64,000 bases of DNA from Paraspadella gotoi (lineage: Eukaryota; Chaetognatha), in the NCBI GenBank assembly GCA_051294375.1, contig CM119264.1, positions 15,525,473-15,589,472 of the forward strand, in the 5' to 3' direction. The stretch's first letter is position 1; every line of letters begins with the position of its first letter. Of the stretch, positions 11,991-25,040 are shown in pieces. Under the pieces are notes generated by a model. The model saw nothing but the letters and a program-made list of their open reading frames with translations. It did not search any database and was not told where the DNA came from. A program made the position numbers and the translations under genes.

Positions 11991-13166
11991 AATTTTTGAA
12001 CAATAAATATGGTTAAAAATAGAAAAAAAACATTAAAAAAAATTATCAATAATCATATGGCCCCCTGAATTTCATGGTTTCTTTAAAAATTTTTATCAAT
12101 AAAAAAAAACAAAAAGATTTTAAAAAATTGTATTAATAACCCTTTACATAAACTTTTAAAACTTTACCGGAATCTATTAAAAAAATGAAAAATTTTAAAA
12201 AAAAAAATTTTCAAGTTTATATAGTTAAAAAAAAATAATCTTTAAATGCTTCGGGGCGTGCACTAATGCCCCAATAGAAAAAAATAAATTTTTATTAAAT
12301 TATTTTTATACCATATTTTTAACCCCCCTAAAAAAGTCACTTTTTTTTTAACTAATTATTTATTTAAGATATACTTCTATGTTGAGGTTTCAACCTGTTC
12401 CGGGATTTTGTCATGCACACTTTCAAAATCGACAGAGAAATCGGCGGAGGTAGTATTACATAGCGAGGTAGCGTCATCCGTCGTCACTGCATTAAGGCGG
12501 GGGTCAATCACCACAGGACGCGGACGCCATCGGACTTGGAACGACGTGGATAGCACAGGACGACGGACGCAACTATGCCCCACTCCAATTCGGCAAACTC
12601 GCCTTACGCCGCCGCCAGCTTCTCCGGGGAAAGACGTCGTGCCCTCGCGAAACCGGGTGGCCTTCGGTAGTCGGGATGTAATGAACCACGCCAGTGGAGC
12701 CCACAGCGCAGCGGTGGAATGACGAACATGGGGTCGTGAGCTCCGGATCAATCGGTCAAGTTACGGAGCATTACACCATTACACAAGGGGGGGCAACTTT
12801 TTATTTTGTAAACAAAGTTAATGGCATCCTGGAGAACAATGCCCTACTGGGAGGCCTATGGGCAAAACGCAGGAGCAGGTTTTTCTTAATGAAATTAACC
12901 GGAAAAAAGAAGAACGAAATGGAACGGAAGAGAGGATAACGATTTCGGGAAAAAAAATAAAGGAATTCAGGTAAATTAATACTTTTTTTTAAAATATTTT
13001 TATTTATTATATACTAAGGGGGATGTTGTACAAAAAAACCAATATTATTATGGAGTAAAATTATATTACAAAATAAATTATGGTTAAGAAAATAAAAAAA
13101 ATTAAGAATAAGTGTACAGTGTAACTAGAAAACAATTAAATTAAGGTATAAAAAAAAAAATATAGT

Positions 13167-13320
13167 TAGGGGTAAGTTAGAGGGTTAGGGGTAAAGTTTA
13201 GGGTTAGGGAGTAAAGTTAGGGTTAGGGGGTAAGTTAGGGTTAGGGTAAGATATGAAGGGAAAAGGTACAGTTTAGGTTAGGGGTAAGTTATTGGATTAA
13301 CGGGTAAGTTAAGGGTAATT
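13167..13320 (+). repeat. Degenerate telomere-like TTAGGG tract
   Basis: Many GGTTAGGG, TTAGGGTTAGGG and GGGTAAGTTA units, irregular in length. It resembles an interstitial telomeric sequence, here inside the 9.58-kb insertion. Confidence 0.55.
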
Positions 13321-14689
13321 AAAAATTAAATTAAGTTTCAGTTTAAAAGTATAACATAATTTAATATTTCAAAAATATATTTAAATATTAATAAATTTAT
13401 AAAAATATAATAACATTTACAAAGATAACAGAGTTTTATTTTTTTAATGATTGACAATATCATTTAATAATTCGGAGAGAGTTGAGAGATATCAAGGGTA
13501 AAAGATTGCTCTCTCTCCTATCTCTCCAAGTTAATATCCAAATTATTTATAAAACTATTAAAACTGGTTTGATGAAGGGTCAAAAACAACCAAAAACATA
13601 TCCAATTATTAAAATGATGTGGTTATCACAAATAAAACTTATTATTATAAACATAAATCAAAACAATAAAAAATATTATATTATTTTTTAAACAATAAAA
13701 AAAATCTTAGGCTTGATGAAACTTAAAAACGTTTTTAATATCATTGTTGTTAACCGGTCTTAAATTTTCTTTTCTGTAAAAATCAAAGAAACTAACTATT
13801 TTTTCCTCTTCTTTCTCTTGTTTTCCCATAAAGCTCCAGAGGGTATTCAACTCCGGGATCGCCCAGTTAATTATCTGCGTAATTGTAGACGACGAACAAT
13901 TGAAATACGTTACAGAAATTTTAATATATATTTTTTTAATCGCGATCGACAAAAAACTGGTCGAAAGAATTTGTTATTTTCACCATAACCTCTGATTGCC
14001 GCTTGTTTGTTTAAAATGTACCCTTACATTTAATAATTGGCTTAAATGCAGTAAACAATTACAATATACATATTGAAGGTAACATTGAGCAGTTTCTAAC
14101 AAATTACAATGATAAATATTGTACATTAAATATATTTCAAAACGTAAATACTAAAACGTATCAAATTTCTATGAACGAAATCTTTGAGTTTGTGGCTTTT
14201 AAGGTCCGCGTGTTATGATTTTTGTCCGGCTCGGCAATGACTCTGAAAATGTGGACATATTTTTATCGTCTCACGAGCAGAAAAAAATTACTATTATTTT
14301 TTTTTAAACAAAAAAAAAACACGTGCGAGGCCGGGGCGAGGGTATCTGTATAGTATTGAGCTAATTTGCACCTGAGGACTACTACCTGTGTTGTTGAGTG
14401 GCAGCATGGGCCTGCTGCTGCTTACGCCCTGGAAGCAGCAGTAGCTGCATCGGATAGAAAAGTGATATTGAGACACATAAACACGAAAATTTGGTTTGAA
14501 CGAGGACCTGATCACGCATTAGATGATTAGGCGGTGTAAGAATTTTCGAGAGGGCGACTAGTAGCGATCGAACGAGCGACAAGTAGCAAAAAAGCAGGGA
14601 AAAAACAGCGTGAAGAAACAGCGAAACCAGCGTCCATTAAATAATAAATTTCGGATGAAACCATGAAAACTACGCCTTTGTTCCCCCAG

Positions 14690-14737
14690 ATTTTGAAAAG
14701 TTCAGACACTGAACTATCCAAATATCAAATAATAATG
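14690..14737 (+). other. Possible orphan exon inside the 9.58-kb insertion
   Basis: A 48-nt open stretch lies between a good acceptor (TTCCCCCAG) and a good donor (ATGGTAAGT) and translates to 16 codons without a stop. No partner exons were found. It could be part of a decayed element gene, or chance. Confidence 0.2.
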
Positions 14738-16386
14738 GTAAGTTAACGTCGTCTTCAGGTGCAAATTAAAGCCTCTACTAAAAAAGTTGGTTTTAGGACT
14801 TTTTAATGAGAAAAATTTTAACAAGCGAATAGCTTAGCCGCAATTGCAAGAACACTAAACTAAATATATGTATTTGACGAGTTCTCTTTTTAGTATGAGC
14901 GCTAGACGAGGACAGTTAAACTTGACATAAAATCTTAAATGTAGTATTATGTTTTACTGGCTTTGTTTCATATCAAGACCTTTACCAATTTTCTTGTTCC
15001 CGCAAAGGAAGATACCAAGGACGTTAGAGGTTCAAATACTAATAACACTTTTTAATTTATTTGTTAGGATCAGGTGCAAATATTGTAAATATAGCAATGA
15101 ACGGACATTTTCGAGTAGAGGACCGGTTTTAAAATGCTCAATATTGTACCAGGACCATTATTTATAGCTTTTTTTGCATTAGAAATGAGTTCAACGATGT
15201 TTTAGAGTAGGAAACTTGTAATAAATTTAAAATTCCTTAGGATTTACAGTAAAGTACGAAAAAGAGACAAATCAAAGGAAAACCGCTCGCGGAGTAATCG
15301 TTTAAATGGCTTTAAATACTACTAAACTATTTCTGGTTTAGTGTTCCACCGACTTTAGATACTAAAAACCATGTACTATCAAAAACCATTCGTAGTTGGC
15401 AAGTATTTAAGCGCTACTGGTTGCAACTCGTCATGAACCAAAAAAAGCTGAAAAAAAATTTCGATCCGCTGAATTTTTTTTCTTGCGAAGCGACATATCC
15501 TATTTTTGTATAATTTCATCTTTCTTATCGAAAAATGACAATTTTAATGTATATAAAATGCTAATAAAATAGGGCAAACATTATAAGTTATGATAAATCA
15601 AAATTATTTTTTTTCTAAAATTATATATTATATAAGCTTTGAATATAAAAATAAAGACCTATAAAAAATATTTTTTGGTAAATTATTTTTCAATTTTATG
15701 TTTTATTAAAAGTTAGTTATATTTATTAATAATTATGAATAAAAATTAGGCTAAAGTTAAAAAATAATAATTTAAAAATTTTTATCCCGGATTCGCATTC
15801 CTTGCAAAAAGTTGATATAAGAAAATATAATTTTTATTAAAAATTATGTCATTAAGTTAGTCAAATTTTAAAAAAATTATAATTTTAAGCCAAAAAATTA
15901 TAAAATTAAACAAATATCATAGTTTTTAATATTTTTAACAACTTAATGAAAGAATTTGTTAAAATAGATTTTACTTTCTTATATCAACTTTTTGCAAGGA
16001 ATTCAAAAATCCGGTTTTAAAAATTTCAAAATATTTATTTTTTTACTTTAGCCTATTTTAACTACTAGTTATTAATAAATATAGCTAACAAACTGTTAAT
16101 AAATTTGTAAATAACTTACCAAAATATTGTTATGGGTCTTTATTTTCATATTATATAAGCTAGATATAACTTTTATAAAATTTTGATAATTTTAGTTTCT
16201 CATACTCTACAATGGTTGCGCCATTTTAATAGCACCTTATATGCTTCAAAAATAGCCACTGGCGACAAGGAAGATGAAACTATACTAAAAAATGGTTATC
16301 ATCATCGAATTCTTCAAACCTTATTCCATCAAAACAATAATGAATGAAATTAAATATTTTATATTTTGTTATCTTTGAACGCTCTA

Positions 16387-16622
16387 CTGCAGAGCCAGCT
16401 GCAGACTCATTTTTTTCCCCTTTGTCTATGAATCAGTGACTAGGGAAAAGAGAGAGGGAGAAAGACATGTAATAAAAAGAGAAAGAGAAAGAGAGAAAGA
16501 AATATAAAAATAAGAGAAAATTTGTTTGTTTTGATAAAACGTAAACAAACATATTTAATAACTGTCCAGACTCAATTTTAAGCACATCGATGATGAGAAG
16601 CTGTATAAGCGATTGCGACGAT
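16387..16622 (-). repeat. Family D, inner part (left arm)
   Basis: It continues the family D copy broken at 5826 and ends GCGATTGCGACGAT. It mirrors 30562-30799. Confidence 0.7.
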
Positions 16623-16789
16623 AAAAACGTCAAGTTGTTCTCCAACTAATGATATACTTATGAATTATGTTTATTAAATATTTAAGTAAGTAAAGATTTT
16701 TTTGGTGTCACTCGCGAACGGACACGGGGTATATATAACGGTTAGGTTAAAATTATTTTTAACCGTTAATAACGGTTAACGGTATCGGA

Positions 16790-16890
16790 ACCAGTACCTC
16801 GTGGTCATGAGCTGATGGCTTTACTCATGAGCCACCGGGTCGCAACTGAAAGTGTCATGCTTATAGGCGGGGTGAACTTAGGAAATGCCC
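16790..16890 (-). repeat. Family A fragment (left arm)
   Basis: Reverse-oriented family A head containing GAGCCACCGGGTCGCAACTG and ending AAATGCCCGACAATAG. It mirrors 30290-30395. Confidence 0.65.
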
Positions 16891-16985
16891 GACAATAGAA
16901 TCACCTCCTTTTCCAACGTCGCAATACTAGATCGAATTTTTTGTGTTGTTTTAATGTGTACAATAATAAAAATTTTTAAACTCAC

Positions 16986-17156
16986 CACTTTCAGAGTATG
17001 CGGATGCCATTCAAAAGCTCGGATTTTCGTCTGGCTCCAATCTTCCCCGAAAGCCGAAAACTGAGTGATCACATTATCAAAGGGTGGTGAGCGATGGGGA
17101 TAAAGTTTAGAGAATATGGAGTAGACCACCGAAAGCTCGCTAACAATCAGAAATAC
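16986..17156 (-). pseudogene. AAAS: Inverted copy of AAAS exon (WD-proximal N-terminal part)
   Basis: Reverse complement of the right-arm exon 30021-30193, with the flanking splice sites kept. Two single bases are missing (near 17150 and 17120), which shifts the frame. It is either a decaying duplicate or an uncorrected sequencing indel in a second haplotype. It points away from the downstream AAAS exons and cannot be spliced to them in this order. Confidence 0.8.
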
Positions 17157-17440
17157 CTACGAAAAACGCGAAAGTGACTAAAAAGTGAATTTAAATTTGA
17201 AAATAAAAATTATTAATTATTGTTTTGAAAATATTGTGGCTGCGAAAAACAGATTCTTGTCAAATGTGATAGCCTCTGAATAAAACTCCACAGAAAAGAT
17301 ATTTTTAGCATAATTTAGGGCGCGATCTAGCATAAACTAATTATGCTAAATATTATGCAAATTATCTATTAGCTAATTTAATGCAAAATTGTTATAAATA
17401 GTAAAGATAAATAATTATAGAAGCTTATAAAAAATCAGGG

Positions 17441-17525
17441 TTAAGGAGGGGTTAGGGTTAAGAGTGGTTTAGGGGTCGTTTAGGGCAAGGGGTGGTTACT
17501 GGTTAGGGTTAAAAGGTTAGGGTAA
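17441..17525 (+). repeat. Telomere-like tract (left arm)
   Basis: Irregular GGTTAGGGTTAA and GGGGTCGTTTAGGG units, mirrored at 29643-29738 as CCCTAACC. Arm differences here include a homopolymer change (CC against CCC). Confidence 0.5.
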
Positions 17526-18172
17526 TTAGTAATATTTTTTTAATTTTTTAAATAAGTATTTTTTAGTTAGTTTTTCAAAAGACGTCAAAACCGCGATCGG
17601 CGAAAGTAAATTTAGCCAAAAATCATTTAGACAGACCTAGGACAAGATTCAAAATATGACCCATTATATGATTCATGAAAAGTATAAAGTAAAACAAAAA
17701 TATATTGGCGTAGCAGTAATTTTCAAACAAAAAAGCAGACCAACAAACCCCCTATACTGAGAAGGCTTCATATTATAAAATTAGGTACATGTTTTTTGTT
17801 ACCAAAAAATTTGAAATTTGCATTAATGATCTTTATGTGAATACAAATAGAACTATCGAGGCGAATTTCAATATTTGACCCTTAAGAAAAAGGGTCATTC
17901 AAATCAACTTCAAACTAGGCCAAAATGGAGTATAGATTCAGAAAGCTGAGCTCATTTGATGCATTCTACACCCTTTTATATCGGTTTTAATTATAATATA
18001 GTCTAGTCTTGAAAGTTTGCATTATCTTGTAAGAGTGATGAGGCCTTAAACCACCAAAGCTGTCCAAAATCAGGGGCAAGATAACTGTTTATTAAAATTT
18101 AAATGAATGGATATTGGATAATTTTAATAATGGTTGTACCAATTTCATAAAAAAAATCTTAAAAGCATAAGG

Positions 18173-18912
18173 ATCGTCGCAATTGCATAAGAAAAATCTG
18201 GATTGATGACAAATTTCGATACTAAAAAAATCAAATTTGAAAAAAATAAAGAAAATCAAATTTGAAAAAATAAAGAAAATAAAAAAAAATAATAATCCAC
18301 GAAAAAAATCCATGAAAATCTCGGATGTAAATTTGGGAAAAAATGGGATAATAAAAAGTTTTTAGAGGGAAAAAATAATCAGAGAAAGAAAGAAGCCAAA
18401 TCATTTTCAGCAGCAGAGACACCAGAAAAAAAGAAAGAAATCAAAAGGCGCAGCAGAAGCAGCAGGAGAAAAGAGAGAAAAAGAAGAGCCCTGCAGAGCA
18501 GCTGCAGACTCAAAAGGCAGCAGCAGAAGCAGCAAGAGAAAAGAGAGAAAAGAATAAGCCCTGCAGAGCCAGCTGCAGACTCGTTTTTTTCCCCTATGAT
18601 TATGAATCAGTGACTAGGGAAAAGAGAGAGGGAGAGAGACATGTAATTAAAAGAGAAGAGAGAGAGAGAAAAAAATATGAAAAAAAAGAGAGAAATTTGT
18701 TTGTTTGATAAAACAAACAAAACATATTTAATAACTGTCCAGACTCAATTTAAAGCACATCGATGATGAGAAGCTGTATATAATTTTCAGCTTCATATAC
18801 CTAAATTTAATCATAAAAAAGGCGATCTATAATTTGGAACGCCAACGACGACGACGCCACTTATGGCAAAAGCGTTACAATATCGTCGCAAACGCAAAGC
18901 GATTGCGACGAT
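18173..18912 (-). repeat. Family D copy (left arm)
   Basis: Reverse-oriented, mirrors 28238-28992. Two AG-rich blocks with the CTGCAGAGC core show internal duplication of the core segment. Confidence 0.75.
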
Positions 18913-19143
18913 AAAAAGAAACCCATCTGAAGAGTTGCAGGTCAAACGAAAAAGCCAATCCATCTGATATTTTTAATAAATTTTTTATTACTGAATTAGA
19001 AAAATGTAATAGAGGGATATTTTTAAATTTCAACTTGGTATCATTGAAAATGAAACGTTTTTAAACTAACCCTGAATTCTTCCTAACTGGAACACGTTTA
19101 TCAAAATGTCTCTCTTTTCCATTTTTACTTCCTGAAAAATTAC

Positions 19144-19334
19144 CCCAGTTTTGAACGATGACCTCTAATATTTTTCGCAGAGCAGCTACGACACTCTCTT
19201 CACGTAAAGTGTTCAGGAAGACAGCGGTTGACGGTGCCGAAATGTCTTCAGACGATTGTTGTGCATCCAAAAAGGCCGAACGGGCATCCCATTCTTTCAG
19301 CGACCAAGGCTTGAGCGAGATTCCGATTCACAGG
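19144..19334 (-). pseudogene. AAAS: Inverted copy of AAAS exon (N-terminal part)
   Basis: Reverse complement of the exon 27817-28008 with the same acceptor and donor. One base is missing near 19312 (CAAG against CAAAG), which shifts the frame and brings an early stop. See the partner copy at 16986-17156 for the two explanations. Confidence 0.8.
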
Positions 19335-19669
19335 CTGAAAGAGGGAAAAAAATAAGTTTCATTTCAAATACATATATATATACATATATATTACGGCCAA
19401 CATTTTTGTTCTCTCTTATTACTCAAACATTTCTTATGTCCAATGGATCATAGGCTATCTTTATACATAACTGTTGATAATCATTAAGATCGCAAACCAA
19501 TCAAAATATGTACAGAAGGCTTCATATAAAACTACTTGACCAACTTCGGTAACGTTGCATGAATTAATTTTAGGGCAATAGAAATGGGATTATCGAGGGG
19601 ATTTTAAAAATTTTAAATTTAATTAATTAATAAAAACATTTATGAGTAAGCATAAATAATAAAATTTCA

Positions 19670-20410
19670 AGTCAACTTGACTTTGGTTTTTTGATGCAAA
19701 CTCATTTCCATTCCTCGATTCCATTGACACTTTATATCCTGCTCAATAACACACTTTCCTACCAACACAAAATTTTATCTCATTCTATCCATCCAATTAT
19801 GCATAATTAGAGTAATTACGGGTTAAAATTAGTAAAAAAATTCAAGTAAATGTGACTTATATTTTCTCTATTTAAACTAATTTCCACTCGCACGATTTCA
19901 TCGTAACATAACAAATCATAACATTAACAGACTTCTTAATAATCTATAAAAAAATCTATAAATAAATTGATCTATCAATCATTACCAAACCAACTTGCCT
20001 AATTTCGTCACTTGCATAATTTGGTCAACTGGCATAATTTTATCAACTGGCATAATTTAATCACTTGCAGAAATTGGTCACTTACAGAATTTGGTCAACT
20101 GGCATAATTTGGTCAATTAATCAATCAATCAATAGAAAGAGAGAAACTTTTAAAAATTTAAATAAAGGGGTCTTTTGTTTTTGTAATTTAAACTCTTTTC
20201 CATCAAAAATTTATATCCCGCTTAATCACATACTTTCCTTTACTTTTCAATTCATCTATCAAATTTTAAATAGATATAATAATTATGAATAAATATAAGT
20301 AAAAATAAGTAAATGTGACTTTTGTTTTTCCATTTTAACTCATTTCCACACGCACGAATCCATCGAAACTATGTCAAGCTCAATCATACACTTTCCTACC
20401 CACTAAGGCG
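19670..20410 (+). repeat. Family E modules with 18-nt minisatellite (left arm)
   Basis: It contains modules with TTTAAACTAATTTCCACTCG and, at about 20005-20115, several copies of an 18-nt unit like TCAACTGGCATAATTTGG. Mirrored at 26740-27480. Confidence 0.6.
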
Positions 20411-20584
20411 TAGTAAAATTTCTAAGTTTAACTTTAATTAAAATTTTAAAAGTGAGGAACATTTATGTATAAAAAAATTTATAATAAATTTTACAATTTA
20501 CGCAGTAGGCCATATTTATACTAGTACTAAACCAATAAATGTTAAAATTTCAAAACAGTAAGATTTTTTTGCAGATTTGGATTT

Positions 20585-20800
20585 GTCATAAAAAGTTGAT
20601 AAAAAGAAATATAACTCTTTTTGAAAAATTCCTTCATTAAGTGGGTCAAAAATGAGAAAAAGCTGTATTTTAAGCTGAAAATTAACTTTTTATATATTAA
20701 ATATAGTTTTTTAAATTTTTAACCCACTTAATGAAAGAATTTTTAAAAAAGAATTATTTTCTTTTATCAACTTTTGACGAGAATTCAAATCTGCAAATCT
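20585..20800. repeat. AT-rich fold-back (left arm)
   Basis: AAAAGTTGATAAAAAGAAAT and AATTCCTTCATTAAGTGGGT are followed by their near reverse complements, giving a short hairpin. A similar AAAAAGTTGATATAAG fold-back lies at about 15806-16010 inside the hAT-like element. Mirrored in the right arm. Confidence 0.5.
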
Positions 20801-21489
20801 TAAGAAAAGCCTATTTTGAAATTTTCGATTTTATAAGGATAGTACTATAATATAAATATAGCCTACTGCCAAAAATTAAAAAACATAAAATTAATTTTTT
20901 TTTACAAATTAATGTTCACTGAAGGTATGTTGTTCATAATTGACTTCTTTCGGAATAATTTTCTTCTACATTAGGTAACAAGTCAGGGTGTCATTCTGTG
21001 CGTTTTTTAATGTTGTTTAATTTTTAAAAAATAAGATTTTCTCCCGAGCCAGTGGTCTTAAATTCCCTAATAAAAAATAATTTAATTATTTAATGCTTTT
21101 TGTAATTTAATTGATAAATAAAATGAGAATTATAATAATTATAATTTATAATAAGTTTAAATTATTGTTTTCAACAATTTTTAAATTTTATTTATTAAAA
21201 ATTATTATTTGACCTGAGTCAAAATGCTAAAATTATTGATGCAAAAACAAATTATTGATATAATAATAATTGATTATTGATGTAATAGTAATTGATTATC
21301 GATATGATGATAACAATTATTGATGGGATGATAACCAATTATTGATGGGATGATAACCAATTATTGATGTGATATAAAGTCATTCACTGATGTAATTATA
21401 ACATTTACTGTTGTATAATAGTTATACAATAATATGATGATAGTCATTCACTGCATATGATGATAGCATCATTATCGATCGATAGTCTA

Positions 21490-22215
21490 TCATTGATGCG
21501 ATGATAGTCATTCATTGATGCGATGATAGTCATTCATTGATGCGATGATAGTCATTCATTGATGCGATGATAGTCATTCATTGATGCGATGATAGTCATT
21601 CATTGATGCGATGATAGTCATTCATTGATGCGATGATAGTCTTCATGATGCGTGATAGTCATTCATTGATGCGATGATAGTCATTCATTGATGCGATGAT
21701 ATGTCATTCATTGATGCGGATAGTATCATGTCATATGTCATTGATGCGATGATAGTCATTCATTGATGCGATGATAGTCATTCATTGATGCGATGATAGT
21801 CATTCATTGATGCGATGATAGTCATTCATTGATGCGATGATAGTCATTCATTGATGCGATGATAGTCATTCATTGATGCGATGATAGTCATTCATTGATG
21901 CGATGATAGTCATTCATTGATGCGATGATAGTCATTCATTGATGCGATGATAGTCATTCATTGATGCGATGATAGTCATTCATTGATGCGATGATAGTCA
22001 TTCATTGATGCGATGATAGTCATTCTATGATGGATGTAGCATTCATTGATGCGATGATAGTCATTCATTGATGCGATGATAGTCATTCATTGATGCGATG
22101 ATAGTCATTCATTGACGATGATAGCATTCATTGACGCGATGATAGTCATTCATTGACGCGATGATAGGGCATTCATTGACGCAATGATAGGCATTCATTG
22201 ACGCAATGAGTCATT
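21490..22215 (+). repeat. 22-nt minisatellite (left arm)
   Basis: About 33 tandem copies of CATTGATGCGATGATAGTCA plus two bases, some with small indels. They drift at the left side into TTGATGTAATAGTAATTG-like units. It is followed by an AG tract and GCTGGACAGCCGCTGCAGAG (family H). There are no unique spacers, so it is not a CRISPR array. Confidence 0.85.
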
Positions 22216-23378
22216 AAAACGAACAAATGCGTGTATGAAATAAGAGAAAGAAAGAAAGAGAACAAGAGAGAGAAGCTGGACAACCGCTGGACAGCCGCTG
22301 CAGAGCTGAACTCGTTTTTAGACGAAACAGAAGAAGAAGAAATGAAAAAAAAATAATAAAAAGAGCGACATATAATTAAAATAAAGAGCGATATATAATT
22401 AAAACAATTATAATTCGTAGTAATTTTCAATAAAATTGTTTTGTAAATAAAACAAACAAATTCGAATATTTGATATGAAACATTACAATTTCAAAGATCT
22501 TGATGATGTCATATCTACAGAGTAGTGAATCAAATTTAGAATAGTATTTACCACCAGATTTTATAGGCAAAAAGTTATTGTCTTTTTATAATATACTAAA
22601 ATAATCATGACGTTTTCTCTTTCTAATATAGGTTTTATTTTTTTCATTTTTTACAATACGCTGCGCTACTAAAAAGAATGCAATATTGGTCGAATTTGCT
22701 CTGCGCCGGTTTCGAGCTTAAAACCATTACTAAATATGTTTAAGTTTATGTTTCCCTAGCACTATGTTATATTATTAAAAAGGCTATTAAGAATAGGTAT
22801 AACTACTATTTTAAGCCCTGCGCTCAAGCGCAAGTCGATTAGGGCCATTTATAAGGATGCTGCAGGTAACAATTGTAAAAGAAAAATTCTAAAGAAAGAA
22901 ATGAAAAACTCTATTTAGAAATATTTACGAGGACATCTTATCTTTACTATCCTATAGCCATTAAACTGCCGCAGTTTAACAAGACCTATTTTAACCTTAA
23001 TTAATAAAGCAATTTTAAGATGCTGTAAAAATTTCTTTTTTTTCTCAAGTACACACTGTATCAGCCACTCTGGTTAAGTACCATCTCTGTGAACTTATGA
23101 AATCAATAACTGATGTAGTTGGGACTCTCTGTGTAAAATATAATATTTTTATTATTTTTATATTATTATATTATTATAAAATATAAAATTGCTTAATGTA
23201 ATCTACTGCAGCATCAGATGAAGAAAAATACTTTTTATTACTGTGGATAAGGCGCTACGTGGGCTGAAGATGACTGTCCGTAACTTCTATAACCCCCTCT
23301 AGCAGCCATGGAACAGGCCCTGGGCTTGGAACCAGACGAGGGTTTGCCATGCCCCCAAGGCGGCTTACGGCCGTCCTC

Positions 23379-23866
23379 ACGCTTCCCGCAGGGTAGGTAC
23401 CGGGTTGGGATTGAACACGGTACCTAGTGGTCATGAGCTGATGGCTTTACTCAATGAGCCACCGGGTCACAACTGAAGTGTCATGATTCTAGGCGGGTGA
23501 ACCTAGGCAATGCCCGATTACATGCCCCCAGATTGTAACCCACCCTGCACTGCTTCCAGTGGAGGGAGGGAGCAATCTTCAGCGCAGACCAAGGGCCTGG
23601 AATCAGAAGGTTGGAATACGCTCGACAGGATGGGCTCACCAGTGTGGATAAGGCGCTACGTGGGCTGAAGATGACTGTCCGTAACTTCTATAACCCCTCT
23701 AGGCAGCCATGGAACGGGTCCCTGGGCTTGGAACCAGGCTTGAGGGTTTGCCATGCCCCAAGGCGGCTTACGGCCGTCCTCACGCTTCCCGCAGGGTAGG
23801 TACCGGGTTGGATTGAACCCGGTACCTAGTGGTCATGAGCTGATGGCTTTACTCAATGAGCCACCG
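23379..23866. repeat. Loop element of P2 (family A units)
   Basis: Near copy of the P1 loop, same orientation: a reverse family A head, CACCCTGCACTGC, GTTGGAATACGCTCGAC, GTGGATAAGGCGCTACGTGG, and a second reverse family A head cut at CACCGG. Differences from the P1 loop are mostly small indels. Confidence 0.75.
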
Positions 23867-25040
23867 GAGGACGGCCGTAAGCCGCCTTGGGGGCATGGCA
23901 AACCCTCGTCTGGTTCCAAGCCCAGGGACCTGTTCCATGGCTGCTAGAGGGGGTTATAGAAGTTACGGACAGTCATCTTCAGCCCACGTAGCGCCTTATC
24001 CACAGTAATAAAAAGTATTTTTCTTTCATCTGATGCTGCAGTAGATTACATTAAGCAATTTTATATTTTATAATAATATAATAATATAAAAATATAAAAA
24101 TATTATATTTTACACAGAGAGTCCCAACTACATCAGTTATTGATTTCATAAGTTCACAGAGATGGTACTTAACCAGAGTGGCTGATACAGTGTGTACTTG
24201 AGAAAAAAAAAGAAATTTTTACAGCATCTTAAAATTGCTTTTATTAATTAAGGTTAAAATAGGTCTTGTTAAACTGCGGCAGTTTAATGGCTATAGGATA
24301 GTAAAGATAAGATGTCCTCGTAAATATTTCTAAATAGAGTTTTTCATTTTCTTTCTTTAGAATTTTTCTTTTACAATTGTTACCTGCAGCATCCTTATAA
24401 ATGGCCCTAATCGACTTGCGCTTGAGCGCAGGGCTTAAAATAGTAGTTATACCTATTCTTAATAGCCTTTTTAATAATATAACATAGTGCTAGGGAACAT
24501 AAACTTAAACATATTTAGTAATGGTTTTAAGCTCGAAACCGGCGCAGAGCAAATTCGACCAATATTGCATTCTTTTTAGTAGCGCAGCGTATTGTAAAAA
24601 ATGAAAAAAATAAAACCTATATTAGAAAGAGAAAACGTCAGTGATTATTTTAGTATATTATAAAAAGACAATAACTTTTTGCCTATAAAATCTGGTGGTA
24701 AATACTATTCTAAATTTTGATTCACTACTCTGTAGATATGACATCATCAAGATCTTTGAAATTGTAATGTTTCATATCAATATTCGAATTTGTTTGTTTT
24801 ATTTACAAAACAATTTTTATTGAAAAATTACTACGAATTATAATTGTTTTAATTATATATCGCTCTTTATTTTAATTATATGTCGCTCTTTTTATTTATT
24901 TTTTTTTCATTTCTTCTTCTTCTGTTTCGTCTAAAAACGAGTTCAGCTCTGCAGCGGCTGTCCAGCGGTTGTCCAGCTTCTCTCTCTTGTTCTCTTTCTT
25001 TCTTTCTCTTATTCATACACGCATTTGTTCGTTTTAATGA

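Larger units (their letters stand above)
5925..15502. mobile_element. 9.58-kb insertion with terminal inverted repeats, present in one arm only
   Basis: The flanks carry a direct repeat TTTTTGT (5918-5924 and 15503-15509). The mirrored right-arm site at 31679-31685 has a single copy and no insert. The ends are TAGATATGCATGAGCTTCGC and, reversed, TAGGATATGTCGCTTCGC, an imperfect inverted repeat. I recognise no transposase inside. It carries a decayed family A copy, a family B copy, Gypsy remnants on the minus strand and telomere-like repeats. The rest is AT-rich and featureless (roughly 7200-9600, 10450-11100, 12000-12370, 13320-14280). The TIR/TSD evidence makes insertion far likelier than deletion from the other arm. 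The superfamily is unassigned. Confidence 0.78.
5826..16386. mobile_element. hAT-like element in left arm, itself interrupted
   Basis: Mirror of the right-arm element at 30800-31778. The left end reads TAGAAAGCG (altered from TAGAGCG) and the right end CGCTCTA, flanked by CTGCAGAG on both sides as an 8-bp target duplication. Without the 9.58-kb insert at 5925-15502 and its 7-bp duplication, about 976 bp remain, close to the 979 bp of the right-arm copy. Confidence 0.75.

Noticed and set aside
19144-19334. A second functional AAAS gene on the minus strand
   Set aside because: Only two exons, both frameshifted, with no further AAAS exons downstream on that strand.
21490-22215. CRISPR-like array
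   Set aside because: The units are contiguous 22-mers with no unique spacers, and the DNA is animal.
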